A DNA stretch of 64,000 nucleotides, taken from NCBI GenBank assembly GCA_003719395.1, contig RHMC01000011.1, positions 1 to 64,000 of the forward strand, written 5' to 3'. Of this stretch, positions 44,860 to 54,156 are shown piece by piece. Each line of letters opens with the position of its first letter. Within the stretch, counting starts at the first letter, position 1. The notes beneath the pieces are model-generated. The model saw only the letters and a list, made by a program, of their open reading frames with translations. It made no database searches and was not told where the DNA came from. The position numbers were made by a program, and so were the translations under genes. Source of the stretch: Streptomyces altiplanensis. Lineage in GTDB: Bacteria > Actinomycetota > Actinomycetes > Streptomycetales > Streptomycetaceae.

Positions 44860-45477
44860 ATGAGCACACCTGGCGCCGGGCAGTCGCCCGGGCCCGTACC
44901 TATGCCGATGAGCCGGCTGACGGCTTCCGCTTCCGCCGCACGACCACCGGCTCAGCGGACCGGCGAGAGTACGGGCAACGCCTTCGCGGCCGACCGGAAG
45001 AAGCCCGATCTCGCCGTGCTGGGGCTGCCGGAGCTGCGCGCTCTGCGCCGTGACTCGCAGCGCGACGAGGCGGACCTCAGCTATGTGCGGCGTCTGCTGC
45101 ACGGGCGGATCGACATCCTGCGGGCCGAGCTGGCACGGCGTACGGGGCCGGAGTCCCCGGTCGTCGACCGGCTCTCGGAGATCCTCACGGACGCCCCGTC
45201 GCAGCACCGTTCCTCCGCCCGGCACGTCACGCTCTCCACACCGCGCAGCGAGGAGTCCCGGCGGCTGGCCGCCGAGATGCTCGCCGAGGTCGAGCTCTCG
45301 GACCTCGGTGCCCGTACGGACGAGGAGCTGCACGCGGCCATGGTGCGGCTCGTCCGCTACGAACAGCAGGTCTCGCGCCGCCGGCAGCTCCTCCAGCGGA
45401 CGGCGGACGATTGCAGCACCGAGATCGCCCGCAGGTACCGTGATGGCGAAGCACAAGTAGACGACCTGCTGACCTGA
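44860..45477 (+). CDS. rsiG: c-di-GMP-responsive anti-sigma factor RsiG
   Basis: 205 residues, ATG 44860 behind GAGGGGACGG. A disordered N-terminus precedes two long helices, each with the RsiG c-di-GMP motif E-x3-S-x2-R-x3-Q-x3-D. The second is exact (Glu168, Ser172, Arg175, Gln179, Asp183; in YEQQVSRRRQLLQRTADD). In the first (Glu70, Ser74, Arg77, Asp85) position 81 is His rather than Gln (DLSYVRRLLHGRID). RsiG with bound c-di-GMP sequesters sigma-WhiG and so delays sporulation. whiG itself is not nearby, as in other Streptomyces. The frame is intact. Confidence 0.93.
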   Translation: MSTPGAGQSPGPVPMPMSRLTASASAARPPAQRTGESTGNAFAADRKKPDLAVLGLPELRALRRDSQRDEADLSYVRRLLHGRIDILRAELARRTGPESPVVDRLSEILTDAPSQHRSSARHVTLSTPRSEESRRLAAEMLAEVELSDLGARTDEELHAAMVRLVRYEQQVSRRRQLLQRTADDCSTEIARRYRDGEAQVDDLLT

Positions 45478-45550
45478 AGCTGACCCGAGGCCGCGATTCG
45501 GCCGGCTCCGCCTCGGAGAGGCCGGTCCTGCCCCCGGAAGGTCGACCCCC

Positions 45551-46473
45551 ATGTCCTCCAGCACCGCCGCCGCTGCCATATCCCCGGTCCTCGCGGAAGT
45601 CGTTCGTTCCGGTTTCGTCGAGGGCCATCACCGGGGTTCGCTCGTCGCCCTGGCGGCGGACGGCAGTGTGGAGCTGGTGGTCGGGGACCCGTACGCCCCG
45701 GTCTTCCCGCGCTCCAGCAACAAGCCGATGCAGGCGGCGGCGGTGGTGCGGGCCGGGCTCGACCTGTCGGGCGAGCGGCTGGCGCTGGCGGCCGCGAGCC
45801 ACTCGGGAGAGCGGTTCCAGCTGGATCTCGTACGGAAGATGCTGGCGGAGCACGGGCTCACCGAGGCGGACCTCCAGACCCCGCCGGACCTGCCGCTGGA
45901 CCCGGTGGAGGCGGAGGCGTACCTGGCCGCGGGCGGGGTGCGGGAGCGGCTCACCATGAACTGCTCGGGCAAGCACGCGGCGATGCTGGCGGTCTGCGCG
46001 CTGAACGGGTGGGACGCGGACTCGTACCTGGACCCGGCTCATCCGCTTCAGCAGCTCGTGCTGAAGGTGGTCGAGGAGGCGAGCGGCGAGCGCGTCACGG
46101 CGGTCGGGACCGACGGCTGTGGCGCGCCCCTGATGCGGCGATCAGCCTGACCGGGCTCGCGCGGGCCTTCCGCCACTTCGTCCTGGCCGGGCAGGGCACG
46201 GCGGAGCGCCGCGTCGCGGACGCGATGCGGGCGCACCCGGAGTACGTCGCGGGTACGCGCCGCCCCGACACCTGGCTGATGCGCGAGGTGCCGGGCACGC
46301 TGTCCAAGATGGGCGCCGAGGCGGTGCAGGCGGTGGCCCTGCCGGACGGCCGGGCCCTCGCGTTCAAGATCGACGACGGTGCGACGCGGGCGCTGGGGCC
46401 GGTGCTGGCACGGGCGCTGCGGCGGCTCGGCGTGGACGCGCCGGTGGTGGACCGGATCGGGCGGGCGCGCTGA
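45551..46473 (+). CDS. Asparaginase II-family protein (frameshifted)
   Basis: About 307 residues, ATG 45551 (MSSSTAAAAISPVLAEVVRS). The family (PF06089 type) is recognised by GFVEGHHRGSLVALAADGSV, FPRSSNKPMQAAAVV, MNCSGKHAAMLAVC and, after the break, ISLTGLARAFRHF and TLSKMGAEAVQAVALPDG. It is thought to release ammonia from asparagine; activity has been shown for few members. One G is missing near 46133 (GAPL to DAAISLTG). The stop is at 46473. It lies 73 bases downstream of rsiG on the same strand. Confidence 0.9.
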
Positions 46474-46625
46474 TGGGCGGGGCGGCCGAGGTCGGGGAGA
46501 TACGCGCGGCGTTCTGAGGCCGTCGGGAGCGGCCGGAGGCGGCCGGAGGGGTTCGAGGGCGGCCGGAGGCGCCGGGGCGCGAAATGTACGCGACAGCCGG
46601 TGGCCGGCGTGCCTAGCGTGGGCGC

Positions 46626-47874
46626 ATGAGCGTCGACGTCCGTACGGTCACCGAGTCCGAGTTCCCCGACTGGCTGCGCGCCCTCGCCACCGGCTTCCTC
46701 CGCCCGCCCGTCCTCCGGGAGGACGAGACGGCGGAGCGCCTGTCGCACATGGGCCTGCCGCGCATGCAGGGCGCGTTCGACGACGGGCGCTGTGTCGCGA
46801 CGTACCGCTCCTTCGCGCAGGAGCTCACGGTGCCGGGCGGTACGGCGGTCCCGGCGAGCGCCGTGACCCAGGTGACCGTGTCGCCGACGCACCGCCGCCG
46901 CGGCCTGCTCAGCCGGATGATGGACGTGGACCTCGCGGCGGCGAAGGAGCGCGGGGACGTCCTGTCGACGCTGATCGCCGCCGAGTACCCGATCTACGGG
47001 CTGGTACGGGTTCGGGCCCGCCGCCTCGGTCACCGAGTGGGAGATCGACGTGCCCCGGGCCGGGCTCGACGTGCGCTGGGCGGGGCCCGACGACGGCGGA
47101 GGCCGGGTCGATCTGGTCGACGGGGCCGACGTGCGCAAGCTCGGGCCCGAGCTGCACGAGCGTTTCCGCGCGGTGCAGCACGGTGCGATCAACCGGGACG
47201 AGCGCTGGTGGCAGCTCGGCACGGGGCAGGTGGTGATGTCGTTCCAGCCCTGGACCGAGCCGTTCTACGCCGTCTACCGGTCGGCGCGGGGTGAGGTCGA
47301 GGGGCTGATGACCTACCACGCCGACGAGAAGTGGGGCGACGGCAAGCAGCCGCTCAACACGGCGACGGTGCGCGACATGATCGCGGTGTCTCCGGCGGCG
47401 GAGCGCGCGCTGTGGCACTTCGTCTGCGCGGTCGACTGGATCACGACGGTACGGTCCGGGTACCGCGCCGGTGACGACCTGCTTCCCCTCCTGCTCCCGG
47501 ATCCCCGGGCGGCCAGGACCGTCACGCAGGCCGATTTCCTGTGGGTGCGGCTGCTGGACGTCGTACGGGCCCTTGAGGCGCGTACGTACGCGGTGCCCGC
47601 CTCGCTCGTGCTGGAGGTGCACGACGCGGCGGGACTGGCCGGCGGGCGGTTTTGGCTGGACGCCTCGGCGGACGGGGCGGTGTGTGCCCCTTCGGCCGAG
47701 GCGCCGGATCTCACGCTGGACGTGAGGGAGCTGGGGGCGCTGTACCTGGGCGAGGAGTCCGCGGTGCGGCTCGCGGCGCTGGGCCGGGTCGCGGAGGAGT
47801 CGGCGGGCGCCGCCGCCGTGGCCGACGCCCTGTTCCGTACGCCCAGGCGCCCGTGGTGCCCGGACATCTTCTGA
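46626..47874 (+). CDS. Eis-like GNAT N-acetyltransferase (frameshifted)
   Basis: About 415 residues, ATG 46626 ([20 protein letters not shown]). Eis architecture: an N-terminal GNAT domain with the acetyl-CoA loop [17 protein letters not shown], a second degenerate GNAT region, and a C-terminal sterol-carrier-like domain ending in CPDIF. In Eis the terminal Phe carboxylate serves as catalytic base. One extra T near 47010 breaks YPIYGRYGFG-type sequence; removing it restores [17 protein letters not shown]. Eis enzymes acetylate amines, including aminoglycosides at several positions and protein lysines. The natural substrate here is unknown. Confidence 0.9.
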
Positions 47875-48010
47875 CCGGCCGGACGGCCGGACGCGGGCCG
47901 GACGGGCACCCGGCGTTCGGCGGCCCGCGGAACGCGGCGTCCGGGGAGCGGACGCGGAAGTGGTCCGACGCGCTCTGGAACACCGCCACGTCGGGCCTGA
48001 CACTCTCCTA

Positions 48011-48753
48011 GTGACCTCTGACACGACTCAAACCGAACAGGCGGCACCGGTGACCGAGGAACTGCGGGATCTGATCACGGGTGCGCAGTACGTGGTCTTC
48101 GGCTTCGACGGCCCCCTCTGCCGGCTCTTCGCGGGCCGCCAGGCGCACGACATGGCGGGCGGTCTGGTCGACCGGCTGGAGAAGCGCGGCCTGCATGTGC
48201 CGCTGACGGAGGAGGAACTGGCTTCCGGCGGCCCGCACGCCGTCCTGCGGGCCGTGGCACGGGCCCGCCCCGGCAGCGAGCTGCTGGAGGCCCTGGAGGA
48301 AGAACTCACCCGCGAGGAGCTGCGGGCCGCCGCCACCGCCAGGCCCACCCCGTACGCCGACCCGCTGGTACGCACCTGGAGCGCGGTCGGCAGCCGTCTC
48401 GCGATCGCGACGGACCACGCCCCGTCGGCGGCGGAGCGGTACCTGACCGGCCGGGGCCTCGCCGGCTGTTTCGGCCCGCACCTCTACGGCCGTACGCCCG
48501 GCCCGGGCGCCCCGCTCCCGGCCCGGACTGCCTCGGCCGCGCCCTCACCGGACTGGACGCCCGCCCTGCCCAGACCCTGATGGTCGGCGGCACCCCGTCG
48601 GACCTGTCCGCGGCGCGGGAGGCAGGCGTACGGTTCCTCGGCTACGCGCGCGACGAGAGGCGGATGCGGGGGCTGCTCGGGGCGGGCGCGCCGGTGGTCG
48701 TGGACGACCTGGAACCGGTGCTCCGGACGGTGCGGGCGACGGCACGGGTCTGA
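48011..48753 (+). CDS. HAD-superfamily hydrolase-like protein (frameshifted, nucleophile replaced)
   Basis: About 247 residues, GTG 48011 (MTSDTTQTEQAAPV). It has the HAD layout: motif 1 VVFGFDGPLCRLF, a helical cap, motif 2 near RLAIATDHAPSAAERYL, and, after the break, motif 4 TLMVGGTPSDLSAAREAGV. In motif 1 the first Asp of the DxD pair, the nucleophile, is Gly31; the second is Asp33. If this is real, the protein cannot form the usual phospho-Asp. One C is missing near 48525 (PAP to DCLGRALTG). The function is unknown; it may be a phosphatase damaged in one residue or a non-enzymatic homologue. Confidence 0.8.
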
Positions 48754-48792
48754 GGGCCCGCAAGCTGCCCGGAACAGCGGCCCGGCTCCGGC

Positions 48793-49389
48793 TCACCCCT
48801 CGGGGACGGGCCGGTAGGTGCAGACGTGCACGCCCGCGTCGCTGACGACGGTGGAGACCAGTTCGAGCGTGCGCAGCCCGCCGTCGTCGGGGAAGATCGT
48901 CTTTCCGCCGCCCAGGAGCACCGGCATGATCATGAGCCGGAGCTCGTCGGCCAGGCCCTCGCTCAGGAGGGTGCGTACGAGCGTGGGGCTCCCCATGACC
49001 ACCAGGTCGCCGCCGTCCTTCTCGCGCAGCTCCCGGATGCGGGCGACGGCCTCGTCGCCGGGGATGCGCGTGGTGTTCTCCCACGTCAGCTCGGAGTCGT
49101 CCAGGGTCCGGGACACGACGTACTTCGGAAGGGAGTTCATCCGGTCGGCGAACGGGTCGCCGGCCCGCTCGGGCCACGCCCCGGCCATCGTCTGCCATGT
49201 GCGGCGTCCGAACAGCAGCCCCTCGGCCTTGGCCGTGGCGTCGTCGAAGGCGCCGCCCACCACCTCCGGGTCGAAGAACGGGTGCGACCAGCCGCCGTGG
49301 GCGAAGCCGCCGTCGGTGTCCTCGCCGGGGCCGCCCGGCGCCTGCACGATGCCGTCCAGACTCATGAACTCGCTGATGACGATGCGCAT
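48793..49389 (-). CDS. RibD C-terminal (dihydrofolate-reductase-like) family protein
   Basis: 198 residues, ATG 49389 (MRIVISEFMSLDGIVQAPG). The NADPH-binding fold of RibD-C/DHFR-like proteins is visible: GLLFGRRTWQTMAGAWPE, KYVVSRTLDDSELTWENT, DLVVMGSPTLVRTLLSEGLA and MIMPVLLGGGKTIFPDD. Stand-alone members are common in actinobacteria and are reductases of unknown substrate. It converges with the HAD gene. The frame is intact. Confidence 0.9.
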   Translation of the reverse strand: MRIVISEFMSLDGIVQAPGGPGEDTDGGFAHGGWSHPFFDPEVVGGAFDDATAKAEGLLFGRRTWQTMAGAWPERAGDPFADRMNSLPKYVVSRTLDDSELTWENTTRIPGDEAVARIRELREKDGGDLVVMGSPTLVRTLLSEGLADELRLMIMPVLLGGGKTIFPDDGGLRTLELVSTVVSDAGVHVCTYRPVPEG

Positions 49390-49526
49390 GGGACTCGTTC
49401 CTCTTCCTCGCTTCGGGGTTACGGCAATGAAGACGACCGTGCCGCCTCGAAATCATCGTGCCCGCCCGGCCCCGCCGTTGTGATGTGGAACACATGGCCG
49501 TACGCCGTTCCTGTCCGGCCCGGACC

Positions 49527-50279
49527 TCACGCCGTCCGGCGCCGGAACAGGACGTCCGACAGGGCGACGGCCACCACCAGGATTCCCGCGCACCACGCCA
49601 GGGCGACCCATGGGGTGTTCCCCACGGGCTCGTTCATGAGCAGGCCCCGGAGGGATTCGATGACCGGGGTGATCGGCTGGTGGTCGGCGAAGCCGTGGAG
49701 CCAGACGGGCATCGTGTCGGTGCGGACGAAGGCGCTGCTCGGGTAGGGGAGGAAGGAGACGAAGAAGGTGAACCCCCCGGCCGCCTCGGGGGACTTGGCC
49801 AGGAGGCCCACGGCCGCCGACAGCCAGGAGAGCGCGGTGATGTACGCGAGCAGGACGGCCGCCGCCGTGAGCCAGTCGGCGGGGGAGGCCGAGGGGCGGA
49901 AGCCGATCGCGCAGGCGACGCCCAGGACCAGGGCGGTCGAGACGAGGTTGCGGACGGTGCTGGCCAGGACGTGGCCGGTCAGGATGGGAATGCCGCCGAC
50001 GTCCAGGGTGCGGAAGCGGTCGATGATGCCGGTCTTCATGTCCTCCGTCACACCCACCGCGGTGGTCGCCGAGCCGAAGCCGGCGCAGAGTACGAGGACG
50101 CCCGGGACGACGTAATCGACGTACGCCGTGCCGGTGTTGATCGCTCCGCCGAAGAGGTGGACGAAGACCAGCATCATCATGATCGGCAGCATCATCGAGG
50201 TGATGACGGCGTCGGTGTTGCGGCGGCTCAGGCGGAGGGAGCGGCCCGTCATGGTGAGGAGTGCGGTGGCTTCAGGCAT
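49527..50279 (-). CDS. DrrB-like ABC-2 permease
   Basis: 250 residues, ATG 50279, overlapping the end of the ATPase gene by 8 bases. Six membrane helices of the ABC-2 type with DAVITSMMLPIMMMLVFVHL, VVPGVLVLCAGFGSATTAVG, the conserved MKTGIIDRFRTLDVG cytoplasmic loop and ITPVIESLRGLLMNEPVG. With its ATPase it forms a daunorubicin-resistance-type exporter. It is the second gene of a two-gene operon divergent from a TetR regulator. The frame is intact. Confidence 0.92.
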   Translation of the reverse strand: MPEATALLTMTGRSLRLSRRNTDAVITSMMLPIMMMLVFVHLFGGAINTGTAYVDYVVPGVLVLCAGFGSATTAVGVTEDMKTGIIDRFRTLDVGGIPILTGHVLASTVRNLVSTALVLGVACAIGFRPSASPADWLTAAAVLLAYITALSWLSAAVGLLAKSPEAAGGFTFFVSFLPYPSSAFVRTDTMPVWLHGFADHQPITPVIESLRGLLMNEPVGNTPWVALAWCAGILVVAVALSDVLFRRRTA

Positions 50280-51259
50280 GGGAGGGCTCCTCGGCGGACC
50301 GGCGGCCGGTCGTGGTCAGGGTCAGGAAGACGTCGTCCAGCGTCGCCGTGTGGACGGAGAAGTGGCTGACGGCCGAGCGGGACGGGTCGATCTCGTCGAG
50401 CAGGGCCCGTACGTGCGCCGCCGTGCCGTCGGTCGGGACCGAGAACGTCAGCGCCCCGGGCGCGTGACGGGTCGCGCGGGCGCCGAGCAGGGAGGTCGTG
50501 TGCAGGTAGGCGGCCCCGGTGGCGAGGGTGAGGTCCAGACGGTGCCCCGCGACGCGTGACTTCAGTTCCTCCGCCGTGCCCTGCGCGACCAGGCGGCCCC
50601 GGTCCAGGACCGCGATGCGGTCGGCCAGTTCGTCGGCCTCCTCCAGGTACTGGGTGGTGAGGAAGACCGTGACGCCCCGGGCCGAGAGCTCGCGTACGGC
50701 CGCCCACAGCTCACGCCGGCTGCGCGGGTCCAGGCCCGTCGTCGGCTCGTCCAGGAAGATCACTTCGGGGCTGCCGACCAGGCCCGCCGCGAGGTCGAGC
50801 CTGCGCCGCATGCCTCCGGAGTACGTCGCGACCAGCCGGTCCCCGGCCTCGGTCAGTCCGAAGCGGTCGAGGAGGGCGGTGGCGCGGACGCCGGCCTCGC
50901 GCGGGTGAGGCGGGCCAGCCTCGCCACCGTGCGGAGGTTCTCCGCGCCGGTCTGGCGCTCGTCGACGCCGCGAACTGCCCGGTCAGGCTGATCGCGCGGC
51001 GCACCCGGCTCCGTTCGGCGCGTACGTCGTACCCGGCGACGCGCACGGTGCCGGCGTCGGCCGTGGTGAGGGTGGTGAGGATGCGCACGGCCGTGGTCTT
51101 GCCCGCGCCGTTGGGGCCGAGGAGGGCGAAGACGGACCCCGGGGCCACGGACAGGTCGATGCCCTGGAGGACGGCGAGCTTTCCGTAGGACTTGGTGAGG
51201 CCGGACGTCTCGATCGCGGGAGGGGCGGGGTGTGCGGGAGGTGCGGGATGTCCTGCCAT
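50272..51259 (-). CDS. DrrA-like ABC exporter ATPase (two frameshifts)
   Basis: About 329 residues, ATG 51259 (MAGHPAPPAHPAPP) nine bases after GAGGAG. Walker A GPNGAGKTT, signature YSGGMRRRLDLAAGLVG, Walker B VIFLDEPTTGLDP, switch region VFLTTQYLEEADELADR, and a DrrA-type C-terminal extension ending VHTATLDDVFLTL. Two missing Gs, near 50975 (QFAAVDERQTGAENL restored) and near 50904 (EAGVRATALLDRFGL restored), break the frame. It energises the adjacent permease. Expression should be controlled by the divergent TetR through the two palindromes at 51290-51321. Confidence 0.92.
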
Positions 51260-51289
51260 GGGTGGGGCTCCTCGTCGCTCATCTTCTGC

Positions 51290-51321
51290 GTATGCCATAC
51301 GCTCTACTGTGTAAGGCTTAC
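51290..51321. promoter_or_regulatory. Two perfect 11-base palindromes, probable TetR operators
   Basis: GTATGCCATAC (51290-51300) and GTAAGGCTTAC (51311-51321) are each perfect palindromes, and their centres are exactly 21 bases (two helical turns) apart. They lie between the divergent TetR and DrrA-like genes and share the half-site GTAWG. A regulator dimer pair could bind one DNA face here and cover both promoters. Confidence 0.75.
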
Positions 51322-51372
51322 GCATAACTAGGATGGACGTCAAGCGAGAAGGTGAAGAGGGAGGGCGAGCGA

Positions 51373-52140
51373 ATGAGCGCGGCCGACGGCGGCGATGACG
51401 GCGCGGACCTGCCCGTGAGCCTCGAACTCGCCTGGGGCCTGCGGGAACGCCCGGCGAAGGGGCCGAGGCCCGGCCTGAGCCTGGAGCGGATCGTCGACGC
51501 GGCGGTCGGGCTCGCGGCGGCCGAGGGGCTCTCGGCGGTGTCCATGGGCCGCGTCGCCAAGCAACTCGGCGCGTCGACGATGTCCCTCTACCGGTACGTC
51601 GCCGCCAAGGACGAGCTCTACGTCCTCATGCTGGACGCCGCCGCCGGAGCCCCGCCCGCCCCGCCGGAACCCGGCACCGGCTGGCGCGAGGCGCTCACCC
51701 GGTGGGCGCGGGCCCAGCGCGAGATGCTGCGCCGCAACCTGTGGGCGCTGCGCATCCCGACCGCCGGTCCGCCGGCCACCCCCAACTCCCTGGCCTGGAT
51801 GGACCAGGGGCTCGGAGCGCTGGCCGGCACCGGCCTCGACGAGGGCGAGAAGCTCTCGGTGATCCTGCTGGTCAACGGCTTCGTACGGAACGAGACGCAG
51901 CTGATGGCGGATCTCGCGGCGGCGAACGAGCGTACCGGCGCCACACCCGAAGAGGTCCTCGGACGGTACGGGCGGACGGTGGCCAAGCTGGTCGATCCGC
52001 AGCGGTATCCGGCGGTGACGCGGGTGCTGGAGTCGGGGATCTTCGAGCAGCCGGACGATCCCGATTTCGAGTTCGTCTTCGGGCTCGAACGGCTGCTGGA
52101 CGGGGTCGAGGTGCTGGTGCGGAAGCGGACGGGGGACTAG
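51373..52140 (+). CDS. TetR-family regulator of the adjacent exporter
   Basis: 255 residues, ATG 51373 with GAGGGAGGG upstream (a GTG at 51352 is in frame but less likely). The helix-turn-helix is in LERIVDAAVGLAAAEG and VAKQLGASTMSLYRYVAAKD; the C-terminal domain is of the TetR_C_1 (tetracycline-repressor-like) type with WREALTRWARAQREMLRRN and FEFVFGLERLLDGVEVL. It probably represses the DrrAB-like operon and itself until a drug-like ligand binds. The frame is intact. Confidence 0.92.
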   Translation: MSAADGGDDGADLPVSLELAWGLRERPAKGPRPGLSLERIVDAAVGLAAAEGLSAVSMGRVAKQLGASTMSLYRYVAAKDELYVLMLDAAAGAPPAPPEPGTGWREALTRWARAQREMLRRNLWALRIPTAGPPATPNSLAWMDQGLGALAGTGLDEGEKLSVILLVNGFVRNETQLMADLAAANERTGATPEEVLGRYGRTVAKLVDPQRYPAVTRVLESGIFEQPDDPDFEFVFGLERLLDGVEVLVRKRTGD

Positions 52141-52303
52141 GGAACGCCCGGGGCCGGTCGGGTGGCCGGTGCCGTCGGGTGCCAGGTGCCACTGCGAGCC
52201 GGGTGCCGGGAACGCGGACGGGGCGGCGTACGCCGACGGGGTGTCGGGGTACGCCGCCTCGGGCGGTACGGGCTGCGGGAGGCGGCCCGCGCGGTCGTCC
52301 CGG

Positions 52304-53094
52304 TTACTTCGGGTCGCGGTTGAAGGCCGCCTTGGACCAGAAGTAGCCGAGCGCGGTGAGAGCCAGGCACCAGCCGAGCGCGAGCCACCCGTTGTGGCCG
52401 ATCTCGGTGCCGAGCAGCAGTCCGCGCAGGGTCTCGATGGCCGGGGTGAACGGCTGGTACTCGGCGATCGGCTGGAACCAGCCGGGCATCGCATCGACCG
52501 GGACGAAGGTGCTGGAGATGAACGGGAGGAAGATCAGCGGCATCGCGTTGTTGCTGGCCGCCTCGACGTTCGGGCTGGTCAGGCCCATGCCGACCGCGAT
52601 CCAGGTGAGCGCCAGAGTGAAGAGCGTGAGCAGCCCGAACGCCGCGACCCACTCCAGGACGGTGGCGTCGGTGGACCGGAAGCCGATGGCCACACCGACG
52701 GCGCGACGAGGACCACGCTCATGACCGACTGCACCACGCTGCCGACGACGTGTCCGATGAGCACCGAGCCGCGGTGGATGGCCATGGTGCGGAAGCGGGC
52801 GATGATGCCCTCGGTCATGTCCATGGCAACGGACACCGAGGTGCCGACCGTGGTGGAGCCGATGGTCATCAGCAGCAGGCCCGGCACGAGGTAGGCGATG
52901 TACTCGGACCGGTCCGCCCCGCCGCCCCCGATGCCGGCACTCATCACGTCGCCGAAGACGTAGACGAAGAGCAGCAGCAGTATGACCGGCGTGAGCAGCA
53001 GGTTCAGGGTGAGGGACGGGTAGCGCCGGGCGTGCAGGAGGTTGCGGCGCAGCATCGTGGACGAGTCGCGCACGGCGAGGGAGAGGGAGCTCAT
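52304..53094 (-). CDS. DrrB-like ABC-2 permease, second exporter (frameshifted)
   Basis: About 263 residues, ATG 53094, whose start overlaps the ATPase stop at 53091. Helices include LTLNLLLTPVILLLLFVYVF, LVPGLLLMTIGSTTVGTSVS and, after the break, LLTLFTLALTWIAVGMGL. The loop MTEGIIARFRTMAIHRG and the C-terminal FTPAIETLRGLLLGTEIG match the DrrB family. One G is missing near 52706 (VVLVAAVGVAIGFRSTD restored). It forms the second exporter of this stretch with the ATPase upstream. Confidence 0.9.
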
Positions 53095-54085
53095 CGGACA
53101 GCCTCCTTGGAGGGCTGGTCGTTACCGCTGGTCAGGGCGAAGAAGACGTCGTCGAGGTCGGGGGTGTGCACGGTGAGCTCGTCGGCCTCGATGCCGGCCG
53201 AGTCCAGCCAGTCCAGGAGGGAGCGCAGCTCGCGCTGGCTGCCGCCGCTGGGGATCTGCAGCGACAGCGCCTCGTCGTCCCGGGTGCCTCGCGCAGTGCG
53301 GAGGCGGCGGACCGGTGGGCGGCCGGGTCGGAGAAGCGGAGTCGTACGTGTCCGCCGGGGACGAGCCGTTTGAGTTCCTCGGCGGTGCCTTCGGCGGCGA
53401 TCCTGCCGTCGTTGAGCACCGCGATGCGGTCGGCGAGTTCGTCGGCCTCCTCCAGGTACTGGGTGGTGAGGAAGACGGTCACGCCGCCCGTGACCAGTTC
53501 GCGGATGATCTGCCACATGTTGTGGCGGGAGCGGGGGTCGAGGCCGGTGGTGGGCTCGTCGAGGAAGATGATCCGCGGGGAGCCGACCAGGGTCATGGCG
53601 ATGTCGAGGCGGCGCTTCATGCCGCCGGAGTAGCTCTGGGCGGGTTTCTTGGCGGCGTCCACCAGGTCGAAGCGCTCCAGCAGCTCGGCGGCGACCCGCC
53701 GTCCCTCGCGCTTGGACAGGTGGTGCAGGTCCGCCATGAGGAGCATGTTCTCCTCGCCGGTGATCAGGCCGTCGACGGCGGAGAACTGCCCGGTGACGCC
53801 GATCGCGGCACGCACCCCGTCCGGTGACGTGGCCACGTCGTGGCCCGCCACCTGGGCCTGCCCGCCGTCGGCGGTGATGAGCGTGGAGAGGATCTTCACG
53901 GCGGTGGTCTTGCCGGCGCCGTTCGGCCCGAGCAGCGCGAACACGGATCCGGCCGGGATGTGCAGGTCGATGCCGTCGAGCACGGTCTTGTCGCCGTACG
54001 ACTTGCGCAGACCGACGGTGGAGACGGCGGCGGGCGACTGCGGACCGCCGCCCCGATTGGGCGTGGACATGACAGATGAAGGCAT
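53091..54085 (-). CDS. DrrA-like ABC exporter ATPase, second exporter (frameshifted)
   Basis: About 331 residues, ATG 54085 with GGGAGGG five bases upstream. Walker A GPNGAGKTTAV, signature YSGGMKRRLDIAMTLVG, Walker B IIFLDEPTTGLDP, switch VFLTTQYLEEADELADR, and a C-terminal DrrA extension ending VHTPDLDDVFFALTSG. One base is missing near 53287 in ALREAtRDDEALSLQ-type sequence. It is preceded in the same operon by a DUF4097 gene and an RHH regulator, an arrangement common in Streptomyces exporters. The drug or lipid it moves is unknown. Confidence 0.92.
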
Positions 54086-54156
54086 GGAGCCCTCCCGTTC
54101 GAAGGGTGAGGTGGCTGGGGGAGTGGGCGGGGTGAGGCGGGCCGGGCTCTGCCGGG

